Shown here piece after piece: positions 1 through 6,217 of a DNA stretch of 6,748 nucleotides (the stretch's first letter is position 1; every line of letters starts with the position of its first letter). The position numbers were made by a program, and so were the translations under genes. Source of the DNA: Betaproteobacteria bacterium (GTDB taxonomy: Bacteria; Pseudomonadota; Gammaproteobacteria; Burkholderiales; Casimicrobiaceae); NCBI GenBank assembly GCA_005888955.1, contig VBCS01000173.1:1-6748 (forward strand), given 5' to 3'. Under the pieces are notes generated by a model. It was not told where the DNA came from and did no database searches. It saw only the letters and a program-made list of their open reading frames with translations.

Positions 1-578
1 GACTCGTCACAGACCAGAAACTCGGGTTTGACCGCCAGCGCCCGCGCGATGCCGATGCGAGCACGCTGTCCGCCGGAGAACTGGTGTGGAAAGCGCCGCA
101 TCAGCGTCGGGTCGAGGCCGACGCGATTGAGCTGTAGTCCGACGTATTCGATCTGCTGCCGCGGGCCGATCAGGCGATGCACTACCGGCGCCTCGCCAAC
201 CAAATCGATGACGGATAGCCGCGGATTGAGCGCCGCGTACGGATCCTGGAAGATCATCTGCATCTTGAGCTGTCGCTCGCGCGCAGGGATACCGGTGAGG
301 CCCGCGAGCGGCTGACCGCGCCAGAATCGCGCGCCCGCAGAGAGCGGCAGGAGCCCGACCGCGAGTCGACCCAGCGTCGATTTGCCGCAGCCGGACTCGC
401 CGACGAGGCCGACGACCTCCCCTTCGCCGATCGCGAGATCGACGCGATCGACGGCATGCACCGCTTCCTCGCGCAGACCTGCCCCGAAGACATTGGCGAT
501 CCGTGCGGCGAGGTCGAGCGTACTGACGAACTGTTTCGAGACGGCCTTGAGCTCGAGCAACGGCACCAGCGTGGTCAC
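1..578 (-). CDS. dppF: Dipeptide/oligopeptide ABC transporter ATP-binding subunit, DppF/OppF type (3' end outside window)
   Basis: This is the second ATPase of a peptide-type ABC importer. It would pair with the DppD-type ATPase on the cytoplasmic face of the permeases and hydrolyse ATP to drive uptake. The first 192 codons are present and the gene continues past the left edge. Visible motifs are Walker A GESGCGKST (residues 60-68), the Q-loop in MIFQDPYAALNPR (Q111), the ABC signature FSGGQRARIGIARAL (167-181) and the beginning of Walker B, FLVCDE (187-192). The H-loop and C-terminal oligopeptide domain lie outside. The start is GTG at 578; its last two bases belong to the TGA stop of the upstream glycosyltransferase gene (GTGA overlap). 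A GGGAGG ribosome-binding site lies 9 bases upstream. The N-terminal stretch before Walker A, with an REE-VHAVD pattern at 36-44, fits DppF/OppF rather than DppD. Substrate specificity cannot be read from the ATPase, so the dpp name is family-level only. Confidence 0.93.
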   Translation of the reverse strand, partial: MTTLVPLLELKAVSKQFVSTLDLAARIANVFGAGLREEAVHAVDRVDLAIGEGEVVGLVGESGCGKSTLGRLAVGLLPLSAGARFWRGQPLAGLTGIPARERQLKMQMIFQDPYAALNPRLSVIDLVGEAPVVHRLIGPRQQIEYVGLQLNRVGLDPTLMRRFPHQFSGGQRARIGIARALAVKPEFLVCDE

Positions 579-2476
579 GGCAGCGCGCCTCCCGCCACAG
601 CACGCTCGGCCAGCGTTACGTACGCTTGCTCGACCGCCGCGGCAAACCGCGCGGCATCGACAAGGGGAGAGGCGCGAACCCGATCGCGTAGCGCTGCGCG
701 CAACGTCGCGAGCCGCGGCAGATCTTGTGCGAGCGTGGTCGCGTTGGCGACATACTCGTCCACCGTTTCCGCAATGAGCTCGGGCATGCCAATGGTCGTG
801 AGCATGCTGGCGCCGCTGCGCGAGAAGGAGCGTTCGCCCGCCAGCGTGACCACCGGAACGCCCATCCACAGCGAATCGCCGGTCGTCGTCCCACCCGCGC
901 AGGGCCAGGTATCCAGCGCGACGTCGACATCGTTGTAAAGGGCGAGATAATCTGCCGTCGACCGTTGCGCGACAAAGTCCACGCGGCGCGGATCGACGCC
1001 GCGGCTGGCGAAGAATCCTTCCAACTCGGCCATTCTGCGGTCGAGGGCGCTCCTGACCAGGAGTAGCCGAGCTCCGGGGACCGCCTGAAGAACCCTTACC
1101 CACAGCCCGAGGATGGTCGCCGACACCTTCGCCGGATTATTGAGGCTGGCAAACGTCACGTGGCCATTTCGCAGCGCGGGCAACGGCGCGACCTCCGGTG
1201 CAAAGCGATACGGCTGGTAGCACCACAGACTGTCGGGTAGGCGCCACAGCGTTTCGGTGTGCAACGACTCGGTGCAGCCAGGCGGATCTGCGCGCGCATC
1301 GGTCAAGCGGTAGTCCATGGTCGGAAGACCCGTCGTCCCGAGATAGCCGAGCCAAGTGACCTGGATGGGCGCGGGCTTGAGCAGGAACACCGGCAGCCGG
1401 TTATGCGCCGTGTGGCCGTTGAGATCGACGAGGATGTCGATGCCCTCGGCCCGGACCCGTTTCGCCAGCTCTTCGTCGGAGAGTGCCGTGACCGGGATGA
1501 AATGCTCGATCAGTGTACGGAGGTGCGCCGTAGCTTCGTCATCGGCCGTGAAATTATAAAAGGCGTAGATTTCGAATCGCTGCCGATCGTGATGCGCCAG
1601 CAGAGGCTCCATGAACACGGCCACGACGTGGCCGCGAAAATCCGAAGAAACATAGCCGATCTTGAGACGTCGACCTGCGAGGGGACGCAGGGCGACGGGC
1701 GTCAGCGGCCGGATGCGTGCCTCGAAATGGCGGCCGTATGCGCGATGCTCGGCGGCGATTTCGGCGGCGGGAAGGCGTTCGGAATAACTCAACGCCAGCA
1801 GCAGATTGCTCCACGTGCTTGGGCGGTCAGGCGCCAGCGCGAGCGCCTGACGAAGCGCGGCGACGGCGCCATCGTCATCGCCGAGCTCCGCGAGCAAGCT
1901 GCCAAGATTGTTGTGCGCTTGCGCAATGCGGGCGTCGAGCTCGACCGCGCGCCGATAGGCCGCGAGTGCCTCGTCGTACCTGTGCTGCCTTCGATACAGG
2001 TTGCCCAGAGTGATGTGCACCTCGGCCGACAACGGTGCGAGCTCGCGAGCGCGCGCAAGGTGCCTCTCGGCATCTTCCGACGCCAGCGCGTCGAACAATG
2101 CCTTGCCAAGATCGACCTCGACTTCGAAGGCGTCGGGACCTAACGCAACGGCGCGCCGTAGCGATGCGATGCCCGCGGCCAGATTTCCGGCCTGGCACTT
2201 GGCGCGACCCAGGACATGGTGCGCAGACATGCGCCCGGGATCGACCTCGAGCGCGCGCTCGGCGAGACGCGCTGCGGATTGCGCGTCTCCGGTTTCGAGC
2301 AGCAGCATGGCATAGGAAGTCAATGCACCCGGATGCCCGGGATCTCGCGCCAGCGCCTGCTCGAAGCGTTCGGCGGAGGCTTGCCGCTGCCCCGTGCGGC
2401 GCAATGCGATCGCCTCCGCCACCAGGCCCTCGGCGTCGGCAGTTCCCGGCGCAGCGGGTTGAACCAGGCGGTTCAC
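575..2476 (-). CDS. TPR-repeat protein with C-terminal GT41 (SPINDLY/O-GlcNAc transferase-like) glycosyltransferase domain
   Basis: This 633-residue protein is probably a cytoplasmic UDP-sugar-dependent protein glycosyltransferase; donor and target are unknown. The N-terminal part (about 14-240) holds at least six TPR units at about 17-48, 50-80, 84-114, 118-148, 152-182 and 186-216, several ending in the typical ALxxDP or ALxLxP pattern. TPR superhelices usually bind the acceptor protein. The C-terminal part (about 268-620) reads as the OGT/SPINDLY fold: KIGYVSSDFRGH (272-283), ILVDLNGHT (348-356), PAPIQVTWLGYLGTTG (368-383), FASLNNPAK (442-450) and GGTTTGDSLWMGVPVVTL (528-545). By eye, H283, K450 and D534 line up with active-site or UDP-binding positions of human OGT (His498, Lys842, Asp925). 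The GTG start at 2476 overlaps the dppD stop as GTGA, and the stop overlaps the dppF start as GTGA. It therefore sits between the two transporter ATPase genes as a coupled operon member. The same frame is open upstream to the dppC start, but its 5' part is dppD read out of frame. Confidence 0.88.
   Translation of the reverse strand: MNRLVQPAAPGTADAEGLVAEAIALRRTGQRQASAERFEQALARDPGHPGALTSYAMLLLETGDAQSAARLAERALEVDPGRMSAHHVLGRAKCQAGNLAAGIASLRRAVALGPDAFEVEVDLGKALFDALASEDAERHLARARELAPLSAEVHITLGNLYRRQHRYDEALAAYRRAVELDARIAQAHNNLGSLLAELGDDDGAVAALRQALALAPDRPSTWSNLLLALSYSERLPAAEIAAEHRAYGRHFEARIRPLTPVALRPLAGRRLKIGYVSSDFRGHVVAVFMEPLLAHHDRQRFEIYAFYNFTADDEATAHLRTLIEHFIPVTALSDEELAKRVRAEGIDILVDLNGHTAHNRLPVFLLKPAPIQVTWLGYLGTTGLPTMDYRLTDARADPPGCTESLHTETLWRLPDSLWCYQPYRFAPEVAPLPALRNGHVTFASLNNPAKVSATILGLWVRVLQAVPGARLLLVRSALDRRMAELEGFFASRGVDPRRVDFVAQRSTADYLALYNDVDVALDTWPCAGGTTTGDSLWMGVPVVTLAGERSFSRSGASMLTTIGMPELIAETVDEYVANATTLAQDLPRLATLRAALRDRVRASPLVDAARFAAAVEQAYVTLAERAVAGGALP
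588..593 (-). promoter_or_regulatory. Ribosome-binding site of dppF
   Basis: GGGAGG on the minus strand lies inside the end of the glycosyltransferase gene, 9 bases before the GTG at 578. It is the clearest Shine-Dalgarno match inside the operon and supports the GTG start, which overlaps the preceding stop codon. It also suggests dppF can be initiated independently as well as by coupling. Confidence 0.7.
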
Positions 2477-3453
2477 GGCGTCGGCGCGGATAGCGGATGG
2501 AAGCAGCGGATGCTCTGCCCGATAGCGCCGTATGGACGCATCTCGGGAGTCTCCTCGCACTCGGCGGTCGCGTACGGGCAGCGCGACCGGAACGCGCAAC
2601 CGGGCGGCAGCTCGATCAACGACGGCGTCATGCCGGAAATCTGCTTGAGCTTTTCGCGCGCAGGCGCGTTGCCTGGTACCGAGTCGAGCAATCCGCGCGT
2701 GTAGGGGTGTCGCGGCTCGCGCAGCACGTCGGCAGTCGAGCCCTGCTCCACGATGCGGCCGGCGTACATCACGCAGACTCGATCGGCGAGCCCGGCGATC
2801 ACCGACAGATCGTGGGTGATCCAGATCAGCGCCGCGCCGGTTTCGCGAGTGAGCTTCTGCATCTCGTAGAGGATCTGCCCCTGGATGGTGACATCGAGGG
2901 CGGTCGTCGGCTCGTCGGCAATGATCACGTCGGGGCGGTTGAGCAATGCGATCGCGATGGCCACCCGCTGCCGCATGCCGCCGGAAAACTGGTGCGGGTA
3001 CGCCTTGAGCCTTGCGTCCGGCGACGGAATGCCGACCTGCACCAGTGCCGCGCGCGCTCGGTCGAGCGCCGCGGCGCGCGGGATCTTTTCGTGCGCCAGA
3101 ATCGTCTCGACCATCTGTGTGTCGATCCGCAGCACCGGATTCAGCGTCATCATGGGATCCTGGAAGATCATGGCGATGCGGTTGCCGCGGAGCTGTCGCA
3201 TCTCTTCTGCGGGCAAGGCGGCGAGATCGCGCCCGGCGAGCAAGATGCGGCCGCCTACGACCCGGCCCGGCGGATCGACGAGGCCCATGATCGAGTAGCC
3301 GGTCATCGACTTGCCCGAGCCGGATTCGCCAACCAGCCCCAGCACTTCGCCGCCGTCGACGGCGAAGCTCGCGTCGTCGACGGCCTTGCATACGCCGGCC
3401 TTGGTGAAGAAATACGTGCGCAGACGATCGACGGACAACAGCGCTTCGGTCAT
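2473..3453 (-). CDS. dppD: Dipeptide/oligopeptide ABC transporter ATP-binding subunit, DppD/OppD type
   Basis: This complete 326-residue protein is the first ATPase of the peptide importer. All nucleotide-binding motifs are intact: Walker A GESGSGKSM (42-50), Q-loop glutamine Q98 in MIFQDPMMTLNP, signature FSGGMRQRVAIAIAL (156-170), Walker B VIIADEP with catalytic E181, D-loop ALD (185-187) and H-loop H214 in WITHDLSVIA. The C-terminal oligopeptide-transporter extension (about 240-326) carries four cysteines, C286, C292, C299 and C317. This is the pattern known from OppD/DppD proteins, where the equivalent cysteines can hold an iron-sulfur cluster. The length is normal for the family. The ATG at 3453 overlaps the stop of the C-terminal dppC remnant as ATGA, and no Shine-Dalgarno sequence is visible, so it should depend on translational coupling. 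If dppC really is frameshifted, ribosomes leaving dppC would no longer stop here. Its own stop overlaps the GTG of the glycosyltransferase gene. Confidence 0.95.
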   Translation of the reverse strand: MTEALLSVDRLRTYFFTKAGVCKAVDDASFAVDGGEVLGLVGESGSGKSMTGYSIMGLVDPPGRVVGGRILLAGRDLAALPAEEMRQLRGNRIAMIFQDPMMTLNPVLRIDTQMVETILAHEKIPRAAALDRARAALVQVGIPSPDARLKAYPHQFSGGMRQRVAIAIALLNRPDVIIADEPTTALDVTIQGQILYEMQKLTRETGAALIWITHDLSVIAGLADRVCVMYAGRIVEQGSTADVLREPRHPYTRGLLDSVPGNAPAREKLKQISGMTPSLIELPPGCAFRSRCPYATAECEETPEMRPYGAIGQSIRCFHPLSAPTP

Positions 3454-4267
3454 CGCTGCAGGCGCGGATTGAGCACGTCGCGCAACTGATCCGGCTGATC
3501 CAGTATTTCCCCGACAGCAGATACTGATAGCCGTTGGCGATCAACAATCCCAGCGACGGCTCGGTGATCGGCAGTCCCAGCCCCAGGAAGGAAAGCGTGG
3601 CCTCGAGCGCGATCGCTGCGGCCACCTGAACGGTGGCGACGACGATCAGCGGCGGCAGGCAATTCGGCAACAGATGGCGGAAGACAATTCGCGAGGGTGG
3701 CAGCGCCAGACAGCGCGCCGCTTCGATGTACTCTTTCCGCTTCTCGACCAGCGCCGCGCTGCGGACGGTGCGCGCGTAATACGCCCATTGCACGGTCACC
3801 AGTGCGGCGATGATCTTCAGCATTCCCTGGCCCAGCACCGCCAGCAGGATTAGAGCGATCAGAATCGCCGGGAACGAAAGCTGGATGTCGGCGATGCGCA
3901 TGATGACGGTTTCTGTCCGGCCGCCCAAGTATGCCGCCGCCAGCCCCAGCGCCAACCCGAGCGCGAGCGCGACGACCGTGCTCACGACGCCGACCGTGAG
4001 GCTTATGCGCAAGCCGTAGAAGATCGCCGAGAGCATGTCGCGGCCCTGATCGTCGGTGCCGAGCCAGAACGTACCGCCGTCGGTCTTCGCGCCGGGAGGG
4101 AGCCTCCCGTCCATCACATCGAGCTGCGCTAGGTCGTAGGGATTCTGCGGAGAAATGAACGGCGCTGCGATTGCCACGGTCAGGATCGCGGCGAGAAGCA
4201 CGAGTCCGAATACCGCGGTCGGACTAGACAAGAAATCCGACAGCATGCGCCTGAACGGCGTCTCCAT
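3450..4267 (-). pseudogene. dppC: Peptide ABC transporter permease, DppC/OppC type, frameshifted with apparent loss of the last membrane helix
   Basis: This should be the second inner-membrane permease of the importer. From the ATG at 4267 it reads as a normal DppC for 258 codons: an N-terminal helix (about 18-37), a periplasmic loop with FWLGTDDQGRDMLS (67-80), helices at about 87-115, 127-147 and 151-166, the EAA-type coupling loop from about 179 to 201, and a helix at about 204-231. After LLSGKYWIS (250-258, ending at 3494) the frame no longer resembles the family. The tail expected of DppC, DQLRDVLNPRLQR with its stop, occurs at 3491-3450 in another frame, only 2 bases further on. In relatives about 18-20 residues forming helix 6 lie between these two blocks. 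The 258 residues, the tail of 13 and the missing part would sum to about 290, a normal length. In the EAA loop the usual glycine is alanine (EAARCLALPP). The ATG has AAGGG 9 bases upstream. Whether this is genomic or an assembly error cannot be decided here. Confidence 0.8.
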
Positions 4268-4272
4268 CGCGG

Positions 4273-5250
4273 CTAACCCTTCGCTTCACTCAGACGCACG
4301 CGCGGATCGAGCGCCGAATACAGGATGTCGACGAGCAGATTGATGACGATGAACATGAACACGATGACCAGCAGATAGGCGACGATGATCGGCCGGTCGA
4401 GCAGGTTGATCGAGTCGATGAGGAGCTTGCCCATGCCCGGCCAGGCGAATACCGTCTCGGTAACGATGGCGAAGGCGATGACCGAGCCGAATTCGAGGCC
4501 GATCACCGTGACGATCGGGATCAGGATGTTGCGCAGCACGTGGACGCCGATCACGCGCGCGTTGGTGAGCCCTTTGGCGCGCGCGAACTTGACGTAGTCC
4601 TGCAGCAACGCCTCGCGCGTTCCAGCGCGGGTGAGGCGAATGAGCAGCGCGAGCTTGAACAGCGCGAGATTCGTCGCCGGCAGGATCAGGTGCCGCCAGC
4701 CTTCGAGCGATAGGAAGCTCACCGGGACGCCGAAAAGCAGCGTCGTCGGCCCGCGGCCGTTCGACGGGAGCCATCCCAGCATCACCGAGAACACCATGAT
4801 CAGCATCAGGCCGACCCAGAAGGTGGGCAGCGAAAACCCGAGGATCGAGCCGGCCATGATCGTCCGTCCTGCCGCCGTATTGGGCTTCAAGCCGGCCCAC
4901 AGCCCGAGCGGGATGCCGAGCACGATGGCGATCACCATCGCCGCGATGGCGAGCTCGAGCGTCGCCGGCATCCGCTCGAGGATCAGCCGGAGCGCCGACG
5001 TGTTGTGGACGAAGGAATTACCGAGGTCGCCGCGCAGTGCGCCCGCAAGAAACGCCAGGTACTGCGTCCACATCGGCCGGTCGAGGCCGAGCGCGGCGAT
5101 CGCGTGCTCGCGTTCCTGCTGATCCGCCAGCGGATTGATGAGGATGTCGATCGGATTGCCGATGGCGTAGACGCCGATGAACACCAGCACCGACATCACG
5201 AACAGCACCAGCACAGCCTGCAGGCTGCGGCGGACGATGAAGACCGACAT
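4273..5250 (-). CDS. dppB: Peptide ABC transporter permease, DppB/OppB type
   Basis: This first inner-membrane permease has 325 residues from the start chosen here. Together with DppC it would form the translocation channel. Six hydrophobic segments are visible at about 9-29, 96-121, 132-158, 187-207, 241-267 and 286-312. ALGLDRPMWTQY (53-64) after helix 1 is the family pattern LGLDxPxxxQY. The cytoplasmic coupling loop at about 218-244 contains DYVKFARAKGL with the conserved glycine, and ETVFAWPGMGKLL (265-277) is a hallmark of the DppB family. The C-terminus, SALDPRVRL, is also typical. The ATG at 5250 is preferred because MSVFIVRRSLQ matches how these permeases usually begin. An in-frame ATG at 5286 would add 12 residues (MQPSAAGTIVAI) but begins 5 bases after a strong GC hairpin. 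Neither start has a good Shine-Dalgarno sequence. It is the promoter-proximal gene of the operon seen here. No substrate-binding protein gene is adjacent. Confidence 0.93.
   Translation of the reverse strand: MSVFIVRRSLQAVLVLFVMSVLVFIGVYAIGNPIDILINPLADQQEREHAIAALGLDRPMWTQYLAFLAGALRGDLGNSFVHNTSALRLILERMPATLELAIAAMVIAIVLGIPLGLWAGLKPNTAAGRTIMAGSILGFSLPTFWVGLMLIMVFSVMLGWLPSNGRGPTTLLFGVPVSFLSLEGWRHLILPATNLALFKLALLIRLTRAGTREALLQDYVKFARAKGLTNARVIGVHVLRNILIPIVTVIGLEFGSVIAFAIVTETVFAWPGMGKLLIDSINLLDRPIIVAYLLVIVFMFIVINLLVDILYSALDPRVRLSEAKG
4277..4281 (-). promoter_or_regulatory. Ribosome-binding site of dppC
   Basis: AAGGG on the minus strand overlaps the last codons of dppB and lies 9 bases before the dppC ATG at 4267. 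Only 5 bases separate the dppB TAG from that ATG, so dppC is read from the dppB transcript with close coupling. Confidence 0.55.
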
Positions 5251-5291
5251 GATGGCGACTATTGTACCTGCCGCCGATGGTTGCATTCCGC

Positions 5292-5325
5292 GCCGGCGCG
5301 CACCTGCGGCGGTCGGCGCGCCGGC
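5292..5325. repeat. Perfect 10-bp inverted repeat with 14-base loop
   Basis: GCCGGCGCGC (5292-5301) is exactly repeated in reverse complement at 5316-5325. The pure G+C stem lies in the divergent promoter region, just upstream of the longer dppB start option. It could be an operator for a dimeric regulator or a hairpin in the dppB leader. T-rich sequence follows on the plus strand (TTGTTT), but no plus-strand gene precedes it, so a terminator role is unlikely. Confidence 0.6.
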
Positions 5326-5378
5326 TTGTTTCGATTAAACTATGCTGTCAAGGCGGCTCCTAAGCGCCGGCAACTGAC

Positions 5379-5384
5379 GGAGAG
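5379..5384 (+). promoter_or_regulatory. Ribosome-binding site of the CoA-binding protein gene
   Basis: GGAGAG lies 6 bases before the ATG at 5391, a good match in sequence and spacing. It supports this ATG over the internal ATG at 5478, although the protein family would favour the latter. Confidence 0.65.
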
Positions 5385-5390
5385 AAGGTC

Positions 5391-5957
5391 ATGCGCGCTG
5401 AGGAAGCTAAGGAACCTAAGCTCCTGCCCCACTGCTCGATTTCTTCTGCAACGCGCCGCCATCCCGGGGCCGGTGACATGCCGATCGTCGATGATATCGC
5501 GGGCCTGCGTCGCATCCTGACGCGATCGCGAACGATCGCCGTGGTAGGTTTGTCCGCAAATTGGTACCGTCCCAGCTACTTCGCCGCCAAATACATGCGC
5601 GATCACGGCTATCGCATCATCCCCGTCAACCCGACCTACGCCGAGGTGATGGGCGAGCGTTGCTATCCGGATCTTCCGTCCGCGCGCGAAGGCGCCGCAA
5701 TCCCGATCGATATCGTCGACTGCTTCCGCAAGCCAGCCGAGATCCCGCCGCTCGCGCGCGATGCGATCGCGATCGGCGCAAAAGTATTGTGGATGCAGCT
5801 CGGTATCCGCAACGACGAAGCCGCCAAGCTCGCCAGCGATGCCGGGCTCGACGTCGTGATGAACCGCTGCGTCAAGATCGAGCACGCGCGGCTGATGGGC
5901 GGCCTCAACTGGGCGGGGGTCAACACCGGCGTGATCTCGGCGCGGCGGCCCGTGTGA
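5391..5957 (+). CDS. CoA-binding domain protein (YccU-like)
   Basis: This 188-residue protein contains a single Rossmann-type CoA-binding domain of the kind found in E. coli YccU, whose biochemical role is not established. The core begins at about residue 37. RTIAVVGLS (47-55) is the first strand and glycine turn. RPSYFAAKYM (60-69) and GYRIIPVNPTY (73-83) follow, then DIVDCFRKP (107-115). AIAIGAKVLWMQLGI (125-139) with AGLDVVMNRC (151-160) is the most recognisable block of the family. No membrane segment or signal peptide is evident. The first 29 residues are not part of the domain. Family members usually start near MPIVDDIAGLRRIL, which here is M30 at 5478 with GGGG 8 bases upstream, so that start is a real alternative. 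The next gene on this strand is metY. From general knowledge I believe this pairing recurs in related proteobacteria, but that was not checked. Confidence 0.9.
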   Translation: MRAEEAKEPKLLPHCSISSATRRHPGAGDMPIVDDIAGLRRILTRSRTIAVVGLSANWYRPSYFAAKYMRDHGYRIIPVNPTYAEVMGERCYPDLPSAREGAAIPIDIVDCFRKPAEIPPLARDAIAIGAKVLWMQLGIRNDEAAKLASDAGLDVVMNRCVKIEHARLMGGLNWAGVNTGVISARRPV

Positions 5958-5992
5958 CCAAGCAGGCTGATGCAGAACCCCTCATGAGCCGC

Positions 5993-6096
5993 GTTTCGGA
6001 CGAGATGGCCCCGGATGCAAGGCGCGAGCCGCGTCGAATAGCTGGTGCATATTCGCAAGGCGAGCAACGCCGCAGCTGGGGCCATCTCGTCGAAAC
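5993..6096. repeat. Hairpin arm I of the nested element
   Basis: GTTTCG plus ACGAGATGGCCCC (5993-6012, with G5999 bulged) pairs fully with 6078-6096, giving 19 Watson-Crick pairs. The stem continues inward imperfectly (for example GGCG 6021-6024 with CGCC 6068-6071) to an apical stem CGAATA/TATTCG (6035-6040 with 6050-6055) around a 9-base loop. The arm is about 104 bases long. No coding sequence is evident. Confidence 0.75.
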
Positions 6097-6104
6097 CCGC
6101 ATGG

Positions 6105-6217
6105 GCAGCGGCTTTGCGGGCGGCCTGCATTGTCGCGGCTCGCTCGTGTGCGATCGAGCACACGTCACTCGCCGCCTTAGTTGGCAAATTCGGCATCCCA
6201 TCCCGCAAAGCCGCTGC
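6105..6217. repeat. Hairpin arm II of the nested element
   Basis: GCAGCGGCTTTGCGGG (6105-6120) is perfectly complementary to 6202-6217, giving 16 pairs. Inside it, GCGGC/GCCGC (6135-6139 with 6171-6175) and CGTGTGC/GCACACG (6145-6151 with 6158-6164) form the upper stem around a 6-base loop GATCGA. The right side of the arm (6176-6201) has extra unpaired, more A+T-rich bases. Arms I and II are separated by only 8 bases. Confidence 0.72.

Larger units (their letters stand above)
5251..5390. promoter_or_regulatory. Divergent promoter region between the transporter operon and the CoA-binding protein gene
   Basis: This is the only non-coding space from which both the leftward operon and the rightward gene can be transcribed. 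On the minus strand TACAAT (5266-5261) resembles a -10 box. It would place the transcript start only a few bases before the dppB ATG at 5250, implying a nearly leaderless message, but no convincing -35 hexamer is visible at 16-18 bases. On the plus strand the A+T-rich TTTCGATTAAACTATGCT (5329-5346) is the likeliest promoter core, with no clear -35 either. The functional assignment is an inference. Confidence 0.4.

Noticed and set aside
1259..2143. Plus-strand open frame of 294 codons antisense to the glycosyltransferase gene
   Set aside because: It mirrors the TPR-rich minus-strand gene in GC-rich DNA. It contains no recognisable domain, while the opposite strand has clear family motifs.
2497..3489. 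Plus-strand open frame of 330 codons antisense to dppD
   Set aside because: It is a shadow of the dppD coding sequence. Its composition (histidine, arginine and aspartate-rich, no motifs) is that of a non-coding frame.
2476..3493. Middle part of the 1,230-codon minus-strand frame as a real protein domain
   Set aside because: It is arginine-rich and without domain features, and it overlaps the dppD gene, which has every ABC ATPase motif intact in its own frame.
5292..5331. Rho-independent terminator (GC stem followed by TTGTTT on the plus strand)
   Set aside because: No plus-strand gene ends upstream, the T run is short and broken, and the site lies in a divergent promoter region.
5340..5885. 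Minus-strand open frame of 181 codons opposite the CoA-binding protein gene
   Set aside because: The plus strand encodes a recognisable YccU-type domain with a ribosome-binding site, and the antisense frame shows no family features.
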